From Duganella sp. BJB480 (GTDB lineage: Bacteria > Pseudomonadota > Gammaproteobacteria > Burkholderiales > Burkholderiaceae_D): a stretch of DNA of 64,000 nt. The notes below the pieces were generated by a model, which saw only the letters and a program-made list of their open reading frames with translations, was not told the DNA's origin and searched no databases. The stretch lies in contig QVIN01000004.1 in the NCBI GenBank assembly GCA_003416985.1, forward strand, positions 496,001-560,000, given 5' to 3'. Each line of letters starts with the position of its first letter. The first letter of the stretch is position 1. Shown piece after piece: positions 19,650 through 28,028 of this stretch. Both the position numbers and the translations under genes were made by a program.

Positions 19650-20345
19650 ATGATGAAACGTACCCTGGGCGCCGCGTGCACCGGCGCGTTACTGATGGCG
19701 TGCAGCGGCATGCAGACCGCGCCGGCACCGGAGGCGGACCGGCAGGCCGCCGCCATCGCGGCGCTGGGGCAGGCCTGCCTGCGCGATCCGACCAGCGCGT
19801 CCGGATGGGAACAACTGGGCGCGGCGCTGGAGGCCGGTGGCGAGCATGAACGCGCGGCGACCATGTTCCGGCAGGCCGCCACGCTGCGCGCGCACGATGT
19901 GCGGCGCGACTATGCGTTGGTGAAGGAGGCCGCCGCGCAAGCCGGCGTCACGGCCCCGGCCGACGCATCGATGCCGCGCACGGAGGTGCGGCAGGTCGGT
20001 GCTGCGCTGGTGGAGGTGTTGCGTGTCGCCGCCGGCGAGGCGGCGGTGGCCGAGGCGCATGGCGTCAAGCTGGAGATCAGCAACGGCAACGGCGTGGCCG
20101 GCGCCGCCGCGCGGCTGGCGCGCACGCTGGACGCGGAAGGCATCAAGGCCACGCGCCTGACCAATGTGAAGCCATTCGTGGTGTCGATCAGCCGCATCGA
20201 ATACCAGCACGACCAGCAGTTGCTGGCGCAGGCGTTGTCGCAGCGACTGGGCTTGCCGCTGCAGGCGCAGAACGGCAAGCAGGCCTACGCCGACATGCGC
20301 ATCGTGCTGGGGCGCGACACGGCGCAGGCACGCTATCTGAAATAA
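19650..20345 (+). CDS. TadD-like lipoprotein with TPR and LytR C-terminal domain
   Basis: 231 residues: signal sequence with lipobox (LLMACSG), a short tetratricopeptide-like region (residues 45-90, SGWEQLGAALEAGGEHERAATMFRQA), and a C-terminal LytR_C-type domain (LEISNGNGVAGAAARLA...MRIVLGRD). The combination is typical of the last gene in betaproteobacterial Tad clusters. It probably helps assemble the secretin or positions it at the cell wall. AGGAGGCG precedes the start. No TadE, TadF or TadG gene follows. Confidence 0.88.
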   Translation: MMKRTLGAACTGALLMACSGMQTAPAPEADRQAAAIAALGQACLRDPTSASGWEQLGAALEAGGEHERAATMFRQAATLRAHDVRRDYALVKEAAAQAGVTAPADASMPRTEVRQVGAALVEVLRVAAGEAAVAEAHGVKLEISNGNGVAGAAARLARTLDAEGIKATRLTNVKPFVVSISRIEYQHDQQLLAQALSQRLGLPLQAQNGKQAYADMRIVLGRDTAQARYLK

Positions 20346-20352
20346 AAAAAAT

Positions 20353-20382
20353 CCGTCCGAAAGGAGTGACCCTCTCGGACGG
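20353..20382 (-). terminator. Intrinsic terminator of the GIN-domain gene
   Basis: Eight-base stem CCGTCCGA/TCGGACGG (20353-20360 with 20375-20382), followed on the minus strand by a run of eight T. It therefore ends transcription of the minus-strand gene at 20427-21203; on the plus strand only AAAAA follows, so it is a weaker end for the Tad operon, whose last stop codon is 7 bases away. Confidence 0.85.
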
Positions 20383-20426
20383 TAAAAACACACCCATGTG
20401 TTTCCTGCTGCGGACTACCGCATTCC

Positions 20427-21203
20427 TTACTGCCAGCTGATGCTGCCCATGCCTCGGGTGCTGGCGTTCCGGCTGGACGGGTTGCCATACACCTTGGCCG
20501 AGCCCATGCCGGATAACTTCATGTTCGCGCTGGTCTTCGCGTACACCGACGCGCTGCCCAGTCCTGATAAATCGACGTCCACCGCGTCGGCGCGCAGCTG
20601 CTGCGCATCGAGGCCGCCCACGCCGCCAAGGCTGGCGTGCAGCTGCCTGGTCTGGCCCGCCATTTCAATATGGCCGGTGCCGTTCAGGTGCAGGTCGATG
20701 CTGTCGCTGCTGCCGGCGTTGACGGTCATGCTGCCCACGCCGCCCAGCTTCACGTCGACGTCGCGGTACTGCGCGTTGACCCTGAGCGAGCCGGCGCCGT
20801 TCAGCGCCAGGCGCAGCTTGTCGCCGTTGAAGCCGTCCACTTCCGTGGAACCGACGCCGCCCGACACCACCTGGTGCAGATTCGGCAGCGTCAGTTCCGC
20901 CCGCAGTTCCCGCTTGTTGCCGAAGCCGAAGCTGAAGCCTCGGCTCTTGACTGTGCCGATGTGCAGGGTATCGCCCGTCTGCTCCACCGTCACTTTTTTC
21001 AGCGCGTCAGCCTCTCCGTATAGAGTCAGCGACGCGACTGGACCTTGCCGGACCTTGAGGCTGATGACGCCATCAAGATCGATGTTGACGGCGCGCGCAT
21101 CGACGCTGCGGTTCTCGCTGATCACATCGGCGGCCAGCGCGGCGTGGGCGCCGCTGCTCAGTACCGTGGCCAGCATCGCAGCCTTCAGATATTTTTTCAT
21201 CAT
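20427..21203 (-). CDS. Exported GIN-domain protein (DUF2807)
   Basis: 258 residues with a signal peptide (LKAAMLATVLSSGAHAALA). The rest is a repetitive beta-helix-like fold: recurring motifs GVGSTEVDGF, GAGSLRVNA, GVGSMTVNA, GTGHIEMAG, GLGSASVYA, GMGSAKVYG, about 20 residues apart. This matches the putative auto-transporter adhesin head GIN domain family. Likely periplasmic or surface-located; function unknown. It is followed by a strong terminator and preceded by a small exported protein gene on the same strand. Confidence 0.88.
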   Translation of the reverse strand: MMKKYLKAAMLATVLSSGAHAALAADVISENRSVDARAVNIDLDGVISLKVRQGPVASLTLYGEADALKKVTVEQTGDTLHIGTVKSRGFSFGFGNKRELRAELTLPNLHQVVSGGVGSTEVDGFNGDKLRLALNGAGSLRVNAQYRDVDVKLGGVGSMTVNAGSSDSIDLHLNGTGHIEMAGQTRQLHASLGGVGGLDAQQLRADAVDVDLSGLGSASVYAKTSANMKLSGMGSAKVYGNPSSRNASTRGMGSISWQ

Positions 21204-21225
21204 GCGCTCCGTCGTCCGGCGTGAA

Positions 21226-21429
21226 TTACAGGGCTGCTTTTTCGGCGGCGGTCAGGCGCTTGGCGCTGACGGTCACGACCTGCATCTTGCTGGTGTCGGC
21301 CTTGGCGACCACCGCCGCCGCAGGGGCTGCGGTGTGCAGGGCTGGTACGGCCGCGGTGGCGAACGAGGTGGCGCTGGCGACCACGATTGCTGCGACGAAG
21401 ATGGCTTCCATGTTTTTAGCGATGTTCAT
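21226..21429 (-). CDS. Small exported hypothetical protein
   Basis: 67 residues with an N-terminal hydrophobic, Ala-rich signal or anchor (IFVAAIVVASATSFATA) and a short hydrophilic tail (MQVVTVSAKRLTAAEKAAL). Preceded by AAGGAGCTCAAA, a good ribosome-binding site. It lies 22 bases upstream of the GIN-domain gene in the same orientation and is probably cotranscribed. I do not recognise a family. Confidence 0.65.
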   Translation of the reverse strand: MNIAKNMEAIFVAAIVVASATSFATAAVPALHTAAPAAAVVAKADTSKMQVVTVSAKRLTAAEKAAL

Positions 21430-21553
21430 TTTGAGCTCCTTGGGTGGTTGGTTTCACTGCGTTTTGTCTTGCGTTGAGTGAACTATAGACAAGGGCCCTC
21501 TGCACAGCCACCGGGATGTGACGAACTGCAAAAACGGGGGGGCAGAATGCGGA

Positions 21554-22453
21554 TTAGGGGGGTAAAGCTGCACCGCACAATAACTCCTGGCTGGCGGCGT
21601 AGAGCTGCGACAGCCAGGTGGAGACGGTCTTGAAGCGGGCGATGGAGCCGGCGTCGCGGTGGCTGAGCAGCCAGATGTCGCGCAGCACTTCGACACCCTC
21701 GCCGATGCGTACCAGCCCTTCCTGCCGTCCCATGATGCAGGGCAGCAGCGCCATGCCGACGCCGGCGCGGCAGGCGCGCACCATCGTGCTCAGGCTGTTC
21801 ACCTTGAGCACGATGCGCGTCGGCGCTATCCCCGCCAGCCATCGCATTTCGGCGGTGCCGGCCAGCGCGTCGTCGTAGGCGATCCACGGCTGCTCGCCCC
21901 AGCGCTCGCGCGGGATGCCGGCGAAGCCGGCGTGGCCGTAGACCGCGAAGCCCAGGTCGCCCAGCCTGCGCATGACCAGCGCCGCGTCCTCGCCGGGTTT
22001 GCCCAGGCGCAGGGCGAAGTCGGCCTCGCGGCGGGTGAAGGACAGGTTCTGGTTTTCCGCCTGCAGCGTCAGTTGCAGGTGGGGATGCTGGGCGTGCAGC
22101 GCGGGAACGTGCTCCAGCAGCCAGTAGTCGAACAGGAAGTCGATCGAGGTGATGTTGACCGGGCCGGCGGTGGCGTCGGCCTCCTGGGACGAGGCCTGCA
22201 GCATGCTCTGGACGTTGCCGTACACCGCCTCGCCGTGCGCCACGAAGACCTGGCCGGCGTCGGTGAGCTGGTAGCCGGTGTTATCGCGGATGAACAGGCG
22301 CAGCTTTAGGGACTTTTCGGCGGCGGCGATGCGGCGGCTGATGGTCGACGCGTCCACGCCCAGCTGGCGGCCGGTGGCGCTCATGTTGCCGCTGCGGGCC
22401 AGCGCCAGGATCAGCGGGATGTCGTTCCAGTCGAATTCGGTGGTTGGTGGCAT
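21554..22453 (-). CDS. LysR-family transcriptional regulator
   Basis: 299 residues with the LysR helix-turn-helix (FDWNDIPLILALARSGNMSATGRQLGVDASTISRRI, residues 7-42, as in the GcvA/DsdC-type branch that starts with a W.D motif) and an effector domain (VNITSIDFLFDYWL...). Divergent from the alpha/beta hydrolase gene at 22626, with 172 bases between them, so control of that gene is plausible by the usual LysR arrangement. Confidence 0.88.
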   Translation of the reverse strand: MPPTTEFDWNDIPLILALARSGNMSATGRQLGVDASTISRRIAAAEKSLKLRLFIRDNTGYQLTDAGQVFVAHGEAVYGNVQSMLQASSQEADATAGPVNITSIDFLFDYWLLEHVPALHAQHPHLQLTLQAENQNLSFTRREADFALRLGKPGEDAALVMRRLGDLGFAVYGHAGFAGIPRERWGEQPWIAYDDALAGTAEMRWLAGIAPTRIVLKVNSLSTMVRACRAGVGMALLPCIMGRQEGLVRIGEGVEVLRDIWLLSHRDAGSIARFKTVSTWLSQLYAASQELLCGAALPP

Positions 22454-22625
22454 GGGTGGGGTCGGTTCGTGGTGGCGGCCTGCATTTTTGCAAAGTCACC
22501 TTGCAGGGCTGTCTGTTCCGCAAACGCGGCGGCGGGCCTAAGATTCATCCCATCGCAAGGCCAGATTTGCCAGGAACTGTAGCACAGCACCTCAACTCCA
22601 TCTATCGACTAAAAGGAAGAAAATC

Positions 22626-23477
22626 ATGCAAAACGTTACGCAAACCACCAGCACCATCACCACCCGCGACGGCGTCCAGATCTACTACAAGGACTGGGGT
22701 CCACGCGGCGGACAGCCTGTCGTGCTGAGCCACGGCTGGCCGCTGAACGCCGACAGCTGGGAATCGGCAGCCTTCCACTTGGCTAACAATGGTTTTCGCG
22801 TCGTCACCCACGACCGCCGCGGCCACGGCCGCTCCAGCCAGCCTTGGGACGGCAACGACATGGACCACTACGCCGACGACCTGGCCCAGCTGATCGAGGC
22901 GCTGGACCTGAAAGACGTGATCCTGGCCGGCTTCTCGACCGGCGGCGGCGAGGTGGCGCGGTATGTCGGCCGCCACGGCACCGGGCGCATCGCCAAGCTG
23001 GGTTTGATTTCCGCCGTGCCGCCGCTGATGCTCAAGACCGAGACCAATCCCGGCGGCCTGCCGATGGACGTGTTCGACGGCATCCGCGCCGCCTCGGTCG
23101 CCAACCGTGCGCAGCTGTATCTGGATATCGCCTCGGGGCCGTTTTACGGCTACAACCGTCCGGGCGCCAAGCCGTCGCAGGGCATCATCCAGGCCTGGTA
23201 TGCGCAAGGGATGCAGGCCGGCCACAAGAACACCTACGATTCGATCAAGGCCTTCTCGGAGACGGACTTCCGCGACGATCTGAAAAAGTTCGACAAGCCC
23301 ACGCTGATCATCCACGGCGACGACGACCAGATCGTGCCGATCGACGCCGCCGGCAAGGCCTCGGCCGCCATCGTCAAGCACGCCAAGCTGATCGTCTATC
23401 CCGGCGCGCCGCACGGCCTGACCGATACGCACAAGGACAAGTTCAACGCCGACTTCCTGGCGTTCGCCCAGTCCTAA
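22626..23477 (+). CDS. Alpha/beta hydrolase, non-heme chloroperoxidase/arylesterase type
   Basis: 283 residues. Oxyanion motif SHGWPLN (about 35-41), nucleophile elbow GFSTGGGE (Ser near residue 101), acid [10 protein letters not shown] (Asp near 230) and catalytic His in GAPHGL (near 260). The closest family is the cofactor-free haloperoxidase/esterase group, where the elbow is usually GFSMGGGE. The protein lacks a signal peptide, so it is cytoplasmic. Substrate unknown; perhydrolysis is a common side activity of the family. Confidence 0.9.
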   Translation: MQNVTQTTSTITTRDGVQIYYKDWGPRGGQPVVLSHGWPLNADSWESAAFHLANNGFRVVTHDRRGHGRSSQPWDGNDMDHYADDLAQLIEALDLKDVILAGFSTGGGEVARYVGRHGTGRIAKLGLISAVPPLMLKTETNPGGLPMDVFDGIRAASVANRAQLYLDIASGPFYGYNRPGAKPSQGIIQAWYAQGMQAGHKNTYDSIKAFSETDFRDDLKKFDKPTLIIHGDDDQIVPIDAAGKASAAIVKHAKLIVYPGAPHGLTDTHKDKFNADFLAFAQS

Positions 23478-23481
23478 AACG

Positions 23482-23510
23482 AACACAGGGCCCCCCGAGG
23501 GCCCTGTGTT
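23482..23510. terminator. Hairpin after the hydrolase gene
   Basis: Perfect 12-bp stem AACACAGGGCCC/GGGCCCTGTGTT with a 5-base loop, 5 bases after the hydrolase stop codon. The T tract is short (TTTG), so termination is likely but not canonical. Confidence 0.65.
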
Positions 23511-23538
23511 TGCGGTTCCTCCGTGCTATATTGCCAGT

Positions 23539-24273
23539 ATGAGAAAGCTCCTGATGACACTGTCCATGCTGTGCTTTGGCGTGTTCCACGGAGCTGCGCG
23601 GGGCGAGCTCGTCAACGTCTACACCAGCGCCCGCGTTGCGCCCCTGTTGGTCGGCGACGGCAGCGGCATCTACCCCGACCTGGTGGCCTACCTGAACCGC
23701 AAGAAGCTCGGCCAGTTGAGCTTCAAGCTGGTTTACCTGCCGCGCAAGCGCTTGCAACTGCAAGTGGAGCGCAACGAGCTGGACGGCATCGTCATCGGCA
23801 TGATGCCGCACTGGTTCAACGACGTGGCCGAGAAAAAATACCTGTGGACGGCGGCCTTCGGCACTGACCGGTATGTGATCGTGCTGCCGGCGGGCCTGCC
23901 TTTCAACTCCGGCGCGCTGACCGGCCGCACGGTCGGCCTGGTGCTGGGCTACAGCTATCCCGAGCTGGACGGATGGATACGCCGGCAAGGCCTGGTCCGC
24001 AACGACGCTCCCAGCGACGAGCACAGCCTGGAGAAGCTGCGGGTGGGGCGGGTCGATAGTGTGATCGCCGCGCAGTCGGTGGTGCGCTACTACATGAAGG
24101 TGCACGCGATGGAGGCGGACAAGTTCCAGCTGCACGAGCTGCCATCCAGCCTGACCGAGCGCCATTTCCTGGTGCCGCGCGCCAAGGCGGAGGTCTACGA
24201 AAAGATCGCGCCGGTGATCCGGCAGCTCAAGGACGATCCTGAATGGCAGCGCCTGGCTGCCCGGTACGAGTAG
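23539..24273 (+). CDS. Periplasmic solute-binding protein family 3
   Basis: 244 residues from the ATG at 23539, which gives a good signal peptide (MRKLLMTLSMLCFGVFHGAARG). The mature part has SBP_bac_3 features: YPDLVAYLNRKKLG near the N-terminus, LQVERNELDGIVIGM, a hinge, and a C-terminal LPSSLTERHFLVPRAKAEVYEKI. No transporter genes lie nearby, so this is an orphan binding protein, of a kind often found in Massilia-type genomes. Ligand unknown. Confidence 0.85.
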   Translation: MRKLLMTLSMLCFGVFHGAARGELVNVYTSARVAPLLVGDGSGIYPDLVAYLNRKKLGQLSFKLVYLPRKRLQLQVERNELDGIVIGMMPHWFNDVAEKKYLWTAAFGTDRYVIVLPAGLPFNSGALTGRTVGLVLGYSYPELDGWIRRQGLVRNDAPSDEHSLEKLRVGRVDSVIAAQSVVRYYMKVHAMEADKFQLHELPSSLTERHFLVPRAKAEVYEKIAPVIRQLKDDPEWQRLAARYE

Positions 24274-24280
24274 GCCAGGA

Positions 24281-24408
24281 TCACCGTTCGTGATGTCGCG
24301 ATGACGTTGCCAATTCAAGTTCGTCGACGATTGCCAATAACTTGTGCAGATCGGCGGGATCTTCGAAGCTGATGCTGCTTTCAATCTGCTGGACTGTTTC
24401 GCGGAATG
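24281..24408 (-). other. Coding-like stretch without a start, 3' of the TetR gene
   Basis: Immediately after the TetR stop codon, another minus-strand frame reads about 40 residues of plausible protein (FRETVQQIESSISFEDPADL..LLAIVDELELATS) up to a stop at 24281-24283. It has no ATG of its own and is too short for a gene. It could be a truncated 3' end of a lost gene. Unrecognised. Confidence 0.3.
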
Positions 24409-25041
24409 CTAAACGTAGGGCGTATCCGCCAGCGCAACGTTTAATCCAATGGTTCCCTTGTCCACGATCGCGAGAAAGACGGCCTTCGCCGCCGCTGGAT
24501 CCTGGCTTCGCCGATAGGCTTGGTGCGCCTGGAGCAGCGCCACGCTCCATGTCGCCAGCAGCAGTGAGGCCGCCAGTTGGGCGTCGGCGTCATCCGGTTG
24601 CCGGCCCGCGCATTCGGACAGCGCCACCGCCACCACTTGCGCGATCTCGTCACGTATCGCCCTGGCCCGGGCCTTGAGGGTCTCGCTGCTGTCGATGGTC
24701 TCGATGAAGCTTTGGCTGCCGGCGGTGAAACAGACATACGGACTCTGCTCCTCCGCCAGTCGATGGGCGAGCAGGCGCAAGGTCTCGATCGGTGCGATGC
24801 CGGGATCGCGCTGCTGCAATGCCTCGCGCAGGAGCTCGCGGCCCTCTTCGTCGCGGTCGAAGAACATGTCCTCCTTGCGCGGGAAATGGTTGAACACTGT
24901 CATCCGTCCAACGTCGGCCGCCGCCGCGATTTCATCCACCGTCACATGATCGAAGCCACGCTCGAAGAACAGGCGCGTGGCGGCATTGGAAATGCCCTGC
25001 CGTGTGGCGAGGCGTTTGCGGGAGCGAAGATCGGTTGACAT
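24409..25041 (-). CDS. TetR-family transcriptional regulator
   Basis: 210 residues. N-terminal DNA-binding domain with ISNAATRLFFERGFDHVTVDEIAAAADVGRMTVFNHFPRKEDM (residues 17-60), the typical TetR helix-turn-helix; the C-terminal part is a ligand/dimer domain. It is divergent from the flavin monooxygenase at 25096 with a 54-base intergenic region containing two TACATAT heptamers 13 bases apart (25063-25069 and 25076-25082), so it probably represses that gene and itself. Confidence 0.9.
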   Translation of the reverse strand: MSTDLRSRKRLATRQGISNAATRLFFERGFDHVTVDEIAAAADVGRMTVFNHFPRKEDMFFDRDEEGRELLREALQQRDPGIAPIETLRLLAHRLAEEQSPYVCFTAGSQSFIETIDSSETLKARARAIRDEIAQVVAVALSECAGRQPDDADAQLAASLLLATWSVALLQAHQAYRRSQDPAAAKAVFLAIVDKGTIGLNVALADTPYV

Positions 25042-25095
25042 GCGGCAGATGATAGCATAGTTTACATATACTTAGTACATATTGGGATTGAGTAT

Positions 25096-26592
25096 ATGAA
25101 GGTCGATGTAGTCGTTGTGGGAGCGGGACCGGTCGGACTTCTGACCGCCATCGAGCTGACCTTGGGCGGCGTGCGCGTGGTGGTGCTGGAGCGCTTGGCG
25201 CGCCCGAGCATGGTCATCAAGGCCTTGGGGATGGGGCCGCTGGGCGGCGAAGCGCTGCGGCGCCGGGGCATGGGCGCGGCCATCGCCGACGCAGAAGCGC
25301 GCAGCTTCGAGGCCATGGGGCCGGCGGTCGCGCAGTTGCGTGGCCGCACGTCGAAATTCAGCGGCCATTTCGCCGGCCTGTCGCTGATCCGGAAGGATGC
25401 GCAGGCGGAGCCGGAACGTCGGTCCCACCCGGCGGACCAGCACGCCATCGAAGCCATGCTGGCCGAGCGCGCCCGCGCGCTGGGCATCGAGGTGCGGCGC
25501 GAGCACGACGTCATCCGCTTTGACCAGCGGGCGGACGGCGTCGAAGTGGCGTGGACCGCGCCGGCCGGCGAGGGACGCATCCATTGCTCCTACCTGCTCG
25601 GTTGCGACGGCGGGCGCAGCCTCATCCGCAAGATGGCCGGCTTCGACTTCCCCGGCACGCCGCCCACGTTGACGCTCTACCAGGCCGTGGTCGAGATCGA
25701 CCATCCCGACCGCTTGCTGCCGGCAGGCTGGCGGCGCACATCCGGCGGCGTGTTCTCGTTCGGGGCCTTCCAGGGCCGATTGTTCATGTTGGACTTCAGC
25801 GGTCCGCCGGAGGACCGGCAGGGGCCGGTCACGCGCGAGGAGATCGAGGCCGTGCTGCGCCGTGTGAGCGGCGCCGATGTGCGGGTGCGGACGATGGAGA
25901 GCGGCAACCGGTGGACCGACAACACGCGCCTGGTCGACAGCTATCGCCGGGGCAGGGTGCTGCTGGCCGGCGACGCGGCGCATATCCACACGCCGTTCGG
26001 CGGCCAGGGCATGAGCCTGGGGCTGGTGGACGCCGCCAATCTCGGCTGGAAGCTCGCCGCCGTGGTGCGCGGCGAAATGCCCGACAACCTGCTCGACACC
26101 TACACGGCCGAGCGCCGCCCCGCCGCCGAGGCGGTGCTGGCCAACACCCTGGCCCAGCTCGCGATCATGCGGCCCGATCCGCAAGCGGGCGCGATGCGGG
26201 ACCTGATGGCGAATCTGATGCAATTCGATGACGTCAACCGGCTGATCGGCGGTTTGATGAGCGGGCTGTCCACCCGTTACGACCTGGAGTCGGATCAGGA
26301 CGGCGTCGGCCGCCTGCTGGGCGACCGGGAGACAGGCCCCGGCGTTACGCTTTACGATTGCATGCAGGATGGCATGGGCGTTCTGCTCGACGCGTCAAGC
26401 GGAGGCGAGGCGTCCCGGCTGGTTGCCGCCGCGACGCCACGAATACGCTGCGTCGCGGTCGAGGCCGGGCCGTCAATGCTGATCCGTCCCGATGCCTGCG
26501 TCGCCTGGATCGCCGCAGAAGACGGCATCAATGGTTTGCAGGAAGCGCTGCGCCGCTGGTTCGTTCAGACGCCGTTCCCATCCCTCTGCTGA
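25096..26592 (+). CDS. FAD-dependent aromatic-ring monooxygenase (PheA/TfdB type)
   Basis: 498 residues. FAD-binding GAGPVGL at residues 9-15, the DG motif LLGCDGGRSLIRK near residue 170, and the GD motif VLLAGDAAHIHTPFGGQGMSLGLVDAANLGWKLA near 290-325, all characteristic of class A flavoprotein hydroxylases that use NAD(P)H and O2. C-terminal thioredoxin-like region is short. Family members act on phenols, polyketides or antibiotics such as rifampicin; the substrate here is not decidable. Controlled probably by the divergent TetR. Its 3' end overlaps the convergent AraC-type gene by 28 bases. Confidence 0.9.
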   Translation: MKVDVVVVGAGPVGLLTAIELTLGGVRVVVLERLARPSMVIKALGMGPLGGEALRRRGMGAAIADAEARSFEAMGPAVAQLRGRTSKFSGHFAGLSLIRKDAQAEPERRSHPADQHAIEAMLAERARALGIEVRREHDVIRFDQRADGVEVAWTAPAGEGRIHCSYLLGCDGGRSLIRKMAGFDFPGTPPTLTLYQAVVEIDHPDRLLPAGWRRTSGGVFSFGAFQGRLFMLDFSGPPEDRQGPVTREEIEAVLRRVSGADVRVRTMESGNRWTDNTRLVDSYRRGRVLLAGDAAHIHTPFGGQGMSLGLVDAANLGWKLAAVVRGEMPDNLLDTYTAERRPAAEAVLANTLAQLAIMRPDPQAGAMRDLMANLMQFDDVNRLIGGLMSGLSTRYDLESDQDGVGRLLGDRETGPGVTLYDCMQDGMGVLLDASSGGEASRLVAAATPRIRCVAVEAGPSMLIRPDACVAWIAAEDGINGLQEALRRWFVQTPFPSLC

Positions 26593-27575
26593 ACCCATTG
26601 CCGATACGCGTTGGGGCTCATGCCCATGAAGCGGGTGAAGGCGCGGCGGAAGCTGCTCTCATCGGCGTAACCGCTTTGTTGGGCGATGCGCTTGACGTTG
26701 CTGGCCTTTTTTTCCAGCAGCACGCGCGCCGTTTCAAGGCGGACGCGGGTGATGAAGGCTTTAGGCGATTCGCCGACCAGGGCCTTCAGCCGCCGGTGCA
26801 ACGTTCGTTCGCTGGTCGCCAGCAAGGCCGCCAGGGCGCTTGCCGTCAAAAGATGCGGCGTCTGGCGGACCATGTTCTCGGCTTCAAAGAGGAAGGGATC
26901 GCGGGTCCGCACATAACCGTTGGGCGCATAGACCACATGATTCAAGGGCGCGTTGTCGGCCACGGCGAAATCGGCGGTGATGCGGGCCACCTCCGGCCCG
27001 GCCAGCTGCCGGATGCAATGCAGCGCAAGATCCACCCACGAGAGCGGACCGCCCACGCTCACGACACGCCTGTCCTCCAACAGCGGCGAGCCCCACATGA
27101 AAACGGCCTTCGGATAGCGCTGCTTGAGTTCGTCCTGGAACCACCAGGTGGTGGTGCAACGACGTCCGTCCAGCAGTCCCGCCTCGCCCAGCACGAAGAC
27201 ACCCGCGCAAGAGCCGCCGATCAATGCGCCGTGAGCGTGCTGGGCACGCAGCCACGCGCCGATCTGCCGCATTTCCGGCGATCGCTGAGGCAGCCCGTCG
27301 AGGCCCGGGACCAGGCCCGGTATCAGCACCGCGTCGCAGCGGCTGATGTCGGTCGCCGCCATGTTCACGGCCACCTCGCGGCCTTGCCCATCGCGCAGGG
27401 GATTGCCATCCACCGTCGCGGACACGACTTCCCACTTTTGCCTTGGCAAGCTCTGGCCGGATTTGTCCGAGGCATCGGACCGGCTGACCGCGTGGCGGGC
27501 CAATTCGAACATGTCCAGCAAGCCGACCATTGCGGACGACATGCATCCGTCAAAGCCAAGTATGACCACCTTCAT
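26565..27575 (-). CDS. GlxA-like AraC-family regulator with DJ-1/PfpI domain
   Basis: 336 residues from the ATG at 27575, preceded by GGAGGTGAG; a TTG-initiated extension of six codons is less likely. Residues 1-190 form a DJ-1/PfpI-like domain with a Cys elbow (GGSCAGVFVLGEAGLL), and residues 225-320 hold two AraC helix-turn-helix motifs (LLATSERTLHRRLKALVGESPKAFI; IAQQSGYADESSFRRAFTRFMGMSPNAYR). It is divergent from the small ABM-domain gene at 27720 and convergent with the monooxygenase. Confidence 0.92.
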   Translation of the reverse strand: MKVVILGFDGCMSSAMVGLLDMFELARHAVSRSDASDKSGQSLPRQKWEVVSATVDGNPLRDGQGREVAVNMAATDISRCDAVLIPGLVPGLDGLPQRSPEMRQIGAWLRAQHAHGALIGGSCAGVFVLGEAGLLDGRRCTTTWWFQDELKQRYPKAVFMWGSPLLEDRRVVSVGGPLSWVDLALHCIRQLAGPEVARITADFAVADNAPLNHVVYAPNGYVRTRDPFLFEAENMVRQTPHLLTASALAALLATSERTLHRRLKALVGESPKAFITRVRLETARVLLEKKASNVKRIAQQSGYADESSFRRAFTRFMGMSPNAYRQWVQQRDGNGV

Positions 27576-27719
27576 CTCACCTCCGGAAACCAAGTTGGCG
27601 AATACGGCACGAAATATGGCCGGATTGCCACCCCCGTTACTTTGGACCGGACTTCAGAATGAAGTCCTGCCCCAATGCGAATTGGGCATCGACAGAAAAC
27701 CCACTTCAAAGGAAATACC

Positions 27720-28028
27720 ATGTCTCAAACCGCCGCAATCGTTACTTTCAAAGCCCAGCCGGGCAAGGGCAATGAAGTCGCCCGCCTCGTCGCGGCCGCC
27801 CTGCCGCATGCCAAGACGGAGCAGCCGCTGCTGGTGTGGCTGATCCTGCAATCGGAAACCGATCCGGATACCGTTTATATCGTTGATGTCTTTACCGATG
27901 CCGCCGGCCGCGACGCGCACTACAAGGATGCAGCCGCCGCGCAAATCATGGCGACGGTGCCACCTTACCTGGCGTCCCCGCTGGATATCTCGCCGCTGAA
28001 GCTGGTGGTCGCCAAAGGCGTCGCATAA
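27720..28028 (+). CDS. Antibiotic-biosynthesis-monooxygenase (ABM) domain protein
   Basis: 102 residues from ATG 27720, preceded by AAAGGAAAT. A ferredoxin-like dimeric alpha/beta barrel: AAIVTFKAQPGKGNEVARLVAA, TEQPLLVWLILQSETDPDTVYIVDVFTDAAGRDAHYKD. Such proteins are cofactor-free quinol monooxygenases or simply ligand-binding. Its 3' end overlaps the convergent LysR gene by 64 bases. Likely regulated by the AraC-type neighbour. Confidence 0.82.
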   Translation: MSQTAAIVTFKAQPGKGNEVARLVAAALPHAKTEQPLLVWLILQSETDPDTVYIVDVFTDAAGRDAHYKDAAAAQIMATVPPYLASPLDISPLKLVVAKGVA

